Assembly: GCA_029240015.1 (NCBI GenBank)
Contig: JARBTU010000061.1
Span: 1 to 8,389 of the forward strand
Source: Oscillospiraceae bacterium
GTDB lineage: Bacteria; Bacillota; Clostridia; Oscillospirales; Ruminococcaceae
Reading direction: 5' to 3'
Length of the DNA stretch: 8,389 bases
The notes beneath the pieces were generated by a model. It was not told the origin of the DNA. It saw nothing but the letters and a program-made list of their open reading frames with translations, and ran no database searches. How positions within the stretch are numbered: position 1 is the first letter of the stretch; every line of letters begins with the position of its first letter. Both the position numbers and the translations under genes were made by a program. Below are positions 6,925 to 8,389 of the stretch, in pieces.

Positions 6925-6944
6925 TTTTTATGAGGTGAAAAGAA

Positions 6945-7763
6945 ATGAGACAAAAAAACAAAAAATGGACGGCACTATTTGCAACATTATCAATGGCAGC
7001 AATGGTTATGGCAGGATGTTCTCCTACAAATAATGAAAACTCCTCTTCGGGAGCTCCAAGCACCGCCAGCATTGAAATTTCGGTTTCGGCCGCGGCAAGC
7101 TTGACAGATGTAATGGCGGAAATCCAAAATAATTACAAAACCGTTGTGCCTAATGTAAAATTGACCTTTTCTTTTGGAAGTTCCGGTGCCTTGCAGACTC
7201 AGATCGAAGAAGGAGCTCCTGCGGATGTTTTCTTTTCTGCCGCAACCAAACAAATGGATGCATTGGCTCAAAAAGATTTGGTGCTGACCGACACAAAAGT
7301 TGACTTATTGGAAAACAAGGTCGTTTTAATTAAGCCATCAGACAGTAAGATTGACCTTAAAAGCTTTAATGACATTGAGAAAGATACAGTGAAAAAAGTT
7401 GCAATGGGAGATCCTGCAAGTGTTCCGGTAGGGCAATATTCTCAGGAAGTTTTAACATCGCTCAAAATCTATGATAAAGTAAAATCCAAGTTTGTTTTAG
7501 GGTCGGATGTAAGGCAGGTATTGTCTTGGGTGGAAACAGGAGACGTAGATTGCGGTGCAGTTTATGCAACCGATGCGGCGACGACGAAAGAAGTTTCTGT
7601 TGTTTGCGAAGCGCCTGAAGGAAGCTATAAAAAAGCGATTTATCCTGTTGCCGCTTTAAAATCAAGTAAGAATGCCGATGCTGCAAAAGCTTTCATTGAA
7701 TATTTGCAAAAACCGGAAGTACTGTCTGTGTTTGAAAAATACGGATTTAACATCAACAAATAA
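6945..7763 (+). CDS. modA: Molybdate-binding lipoprotein ModA (ABC transporter)
   Basis: The 272-residue extracellular solute-binding protein captures molybdate (or tungstate) and passes it to the ModB channel; molybdenum is needed for FeMo-cofactor. The N-terminus MRQKNKKWTALFATLSMAAM plus VMAGC is a lipoprotein signal: a positive start, a hydrophobic core and a lipobox ending at C25, the lipid-anchored residue, as expected in a single-membrane bacterium. A low-complexity Ser/Asn linker (26-43) follows. Family marks are SVSAAASLTDVM (47-58), FSFGSSGALQTQIEEGAPADVFFSA (two adjoining segments, about 75-99) and a C-terminal IYPVAALKSSKNADAAKAFIEYL region. GAGGTG lies 7 bases before ATG, and the gap to nifV-alpha is 20 bases, so it is probably co-transcribed with the nif genes. 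The family does not by itself separate molybdate from tungstate; the operon favours molybdate. Confidence 0.95.
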   Translation: MRQKNKKWTALFATLSMAAMVMAGCSPTNNENSSSGAPSTASIEISVSAAASLTDVMAEIQNNYKTVVPNVKLTFSFGSSGALQTQIEEGAPADVFFSAATKQMDALAQKDLVLTDTKVDLLENKVVLIKPSDSKIDLKSFNDIEKDTVKKVAMGDPASVPVGQYSQEVLTSLKIYDKVKSKFVLGSDVRQVLSWVETGDVDCGAVYATDAATTKEVSVVCEAPEGSYKKAIYPVAALKSSKNADAAKAFIEYLQKPEVLSVFEKYGFNINK

Positions 7764-7801
7764 AAAAACTTGGGAAGGGATTTCCCCCTCCTTTGGTTTT
7801 T
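7764..7801 (+). terminator. Terminator-like hairpin after modA (conditional or leaky)
   Basis: AAAAAC (7764-7769) pairs with GTTTTT (7796-7801). The interior continues with AGGG (7776-7779) against CCCT (7786-7789) and G772-774-type pairs (7772-7774 with 7791-7793, two of them G-U), closing a 6-base loop; T7771/T7794 and A7775/C7790 are mismatched. The A-run and T-run flanks give a terminator shape, but the GC core is short and modB follows at once, so full termination is unlikely. It would lower modB relative to modA. The pairing is seen; the function is inference. Confidence 0.45.
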
Positions 7802-7820
7802 ATCTCTTAAAAAAGGAGGG
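7786..7820 (+). promoter_or_regulatory. Hairpin that hides the modB ribosome binding site
   Basis: CCCTCCTTT (7786-7794) is perfectly complementary, over 9 bases, to AAAGGAGGG (7812-7820), which is the modB ribosome binding site 7 bases before the ATG at 7828. Three more A-T pairs (7797-7799 with 7809-7811) can form inside after a GG bulge. It shares 7786-7789 with the preceding terminator-like hairpin, so the two structures exclude each other. This would throttle modB translation; no ligand-binding domain is recognisable upstream. Function is inferred. Confidence 0.55.
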
Positions 7821-7827
7821 AAGACAC

Positions 7828-8389
7828 ATGGATTGGTCTCCTTTATGGATTACGCTGAAATCAGGAATTATAGCAACCTTTATCACATTCTTTTTGGGGA
7901 TTTTTGCTGCATATAAGGTGTATAAGCTCAGGAGATTTCAGGGATTTGTGGATGGAATTTTAACACTGCCGCTTGTTTTGCCTCCAACCGTTGTAGGTTT
8001 TTTTCTCCTGTTGATTTTCGGGAAAAACAGTCTGATAGGTCGATTTTTACTGCAATTTGATGTTACCATCGTTTTTTCATGGGTTGCTACGGTTATAGCT
8101 TCTGTTGTAGTGTCGTTCCCTTTAATGTACCGCACAGCCAGAGGGGCGTTTGAACAGATTGATCAAAATCTAATATATGCAGGACAAACCCTGGGGCTTA
8201 AAGAAAGCAAAATTTTCTGGCGTATCTTGATGCCGATGGCGTGGCCAGGGATACTTGGCGGAGCGGTTTTGGCCTTTGCCAGAGCAATCGGGGAATTCGG
8301 CGCAACTATTATGCTTGCGGGGAACATCAAAGGGAAGACCCAATCCATCGCCGTTGCAATCTATTCGGCGGTTCAGGCAGGGGACAGAG
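7828..8389 (+). CDS. modB: Molybdate ABC transporter permease ModB (3' end outside window)
   Basis: ModB is the inner-membrane channel of the molybdate importer, working with ModA and the ATPase ModC. The frame runs open from ATG 7828 to the window end, giving 187 residues of a family usually about 220-230 long. Hydrophobic membrane segments are clear around residues 10-28, 42-64, 80-100 and 140-162. The ABC-permease coupling loop (EAA-like) is AGQTLGLKESKIFWRILMP (118-136), followed by the ModB mark ARAIGEFGATIML (151-163). The N-terminal MDWSPLWITLKSG matches the usual ModB start. The ribosome binding site AAAGGAGGG is strong but can be hidden in a hairpin. Whether modC follows cannot be seen. 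Sulfate permease CysT is the closest alternative, but the modA neighbour and the motif text favour ModB. Confidence 0.94.
   Translation, partial: MDWSPLWITLKSGIIATFITFFLGIFAAYKVYKLRRFQGFVDGILTLPLVLPPTVVGFFLLLIFGKNSLIGRFLLQFDVTIVFSWVATVIASVVVSFPLMYRTARGAFEQIDQNLIYAGQTLGLKESKIFWRILMPMAWPGILGGAVLAFARAIGEFGATIMLAGNIKGKTQSIAVAIYSAVQAGDR

Overview
The window is a stretch of a molybdenum-nitrogenase (nif) operon, and all genes lie on the + strand. The organism is most likely a strictly anaerobic Clostridia-type Firmicute. Four things point that way: a NifN-NifB fusion protein, a homocitrate synthase split into omega and alpha genes, a thioredoxin-fold [2Fe-2S] ferredoxin very like the one I recall from Clostridium pasteurianum, and AT-rich DNA with strong purine-rich ribosome binding sites before every gene. 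Species cannot be fixed from this sequence alone.

Layout: the 3' part of nifK (1-711, cut by the window edge); a 100-base spacer with a long hairpin; nifE (812-2149); nifN-B (2189-4807); a [2Fe-2S] ferredoxin gene (4823-5131); nifV-omega (5150-6115); nifV-alpha (6115-6924); modA (6945-7763); a 64-base spacer with two competing RNA structures; and the start of modB (7828 to the end, cut). No gene-free stretch reaches 300 bases. Apart from the nifK-nifE and modA-modB spacers, genes are 15-39 bases apart or overlap, which suggests one transcript. No clear internal promoter was seen. I saw no tRNA, rRNA, CRISPR array, transposon or attachment site.

How the genes work together: NifK is the beta subunit of the MoFe protein. 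NifB (middle of NifN-B) makes the Fe-S-carbide core of FeMo-cofactor. NifE and the NifN part form the scaffold on which that core matures. The two NifV proteins make homocitrate, the organic ligand of the cofactor. ModA and ModB import molybdate, the metal source. The ferredoxin probably handles electrons at, or docks to, the MoFe protein. The segment therefore covers most cofactor inputs (core, scaffold, homocitrate, molybdenum).

This is a recognisable clostridial nif arrangement, not a wholly new system. The points most worth a second look are: (1) the NifN half keeps all three cysteines at the positions that bind the P-cluster in NifK; (2) the leader between modA and modB can form either a terminator-like hairpin or one that hides the modB ribosome binding site; (3) a near-perfect 18-bp hairpin lies between nifK and nifE; (4) NifV-omega and NifV-alpha are reciprocally degenerate; (5) the NifB N-terminal motif is altered.
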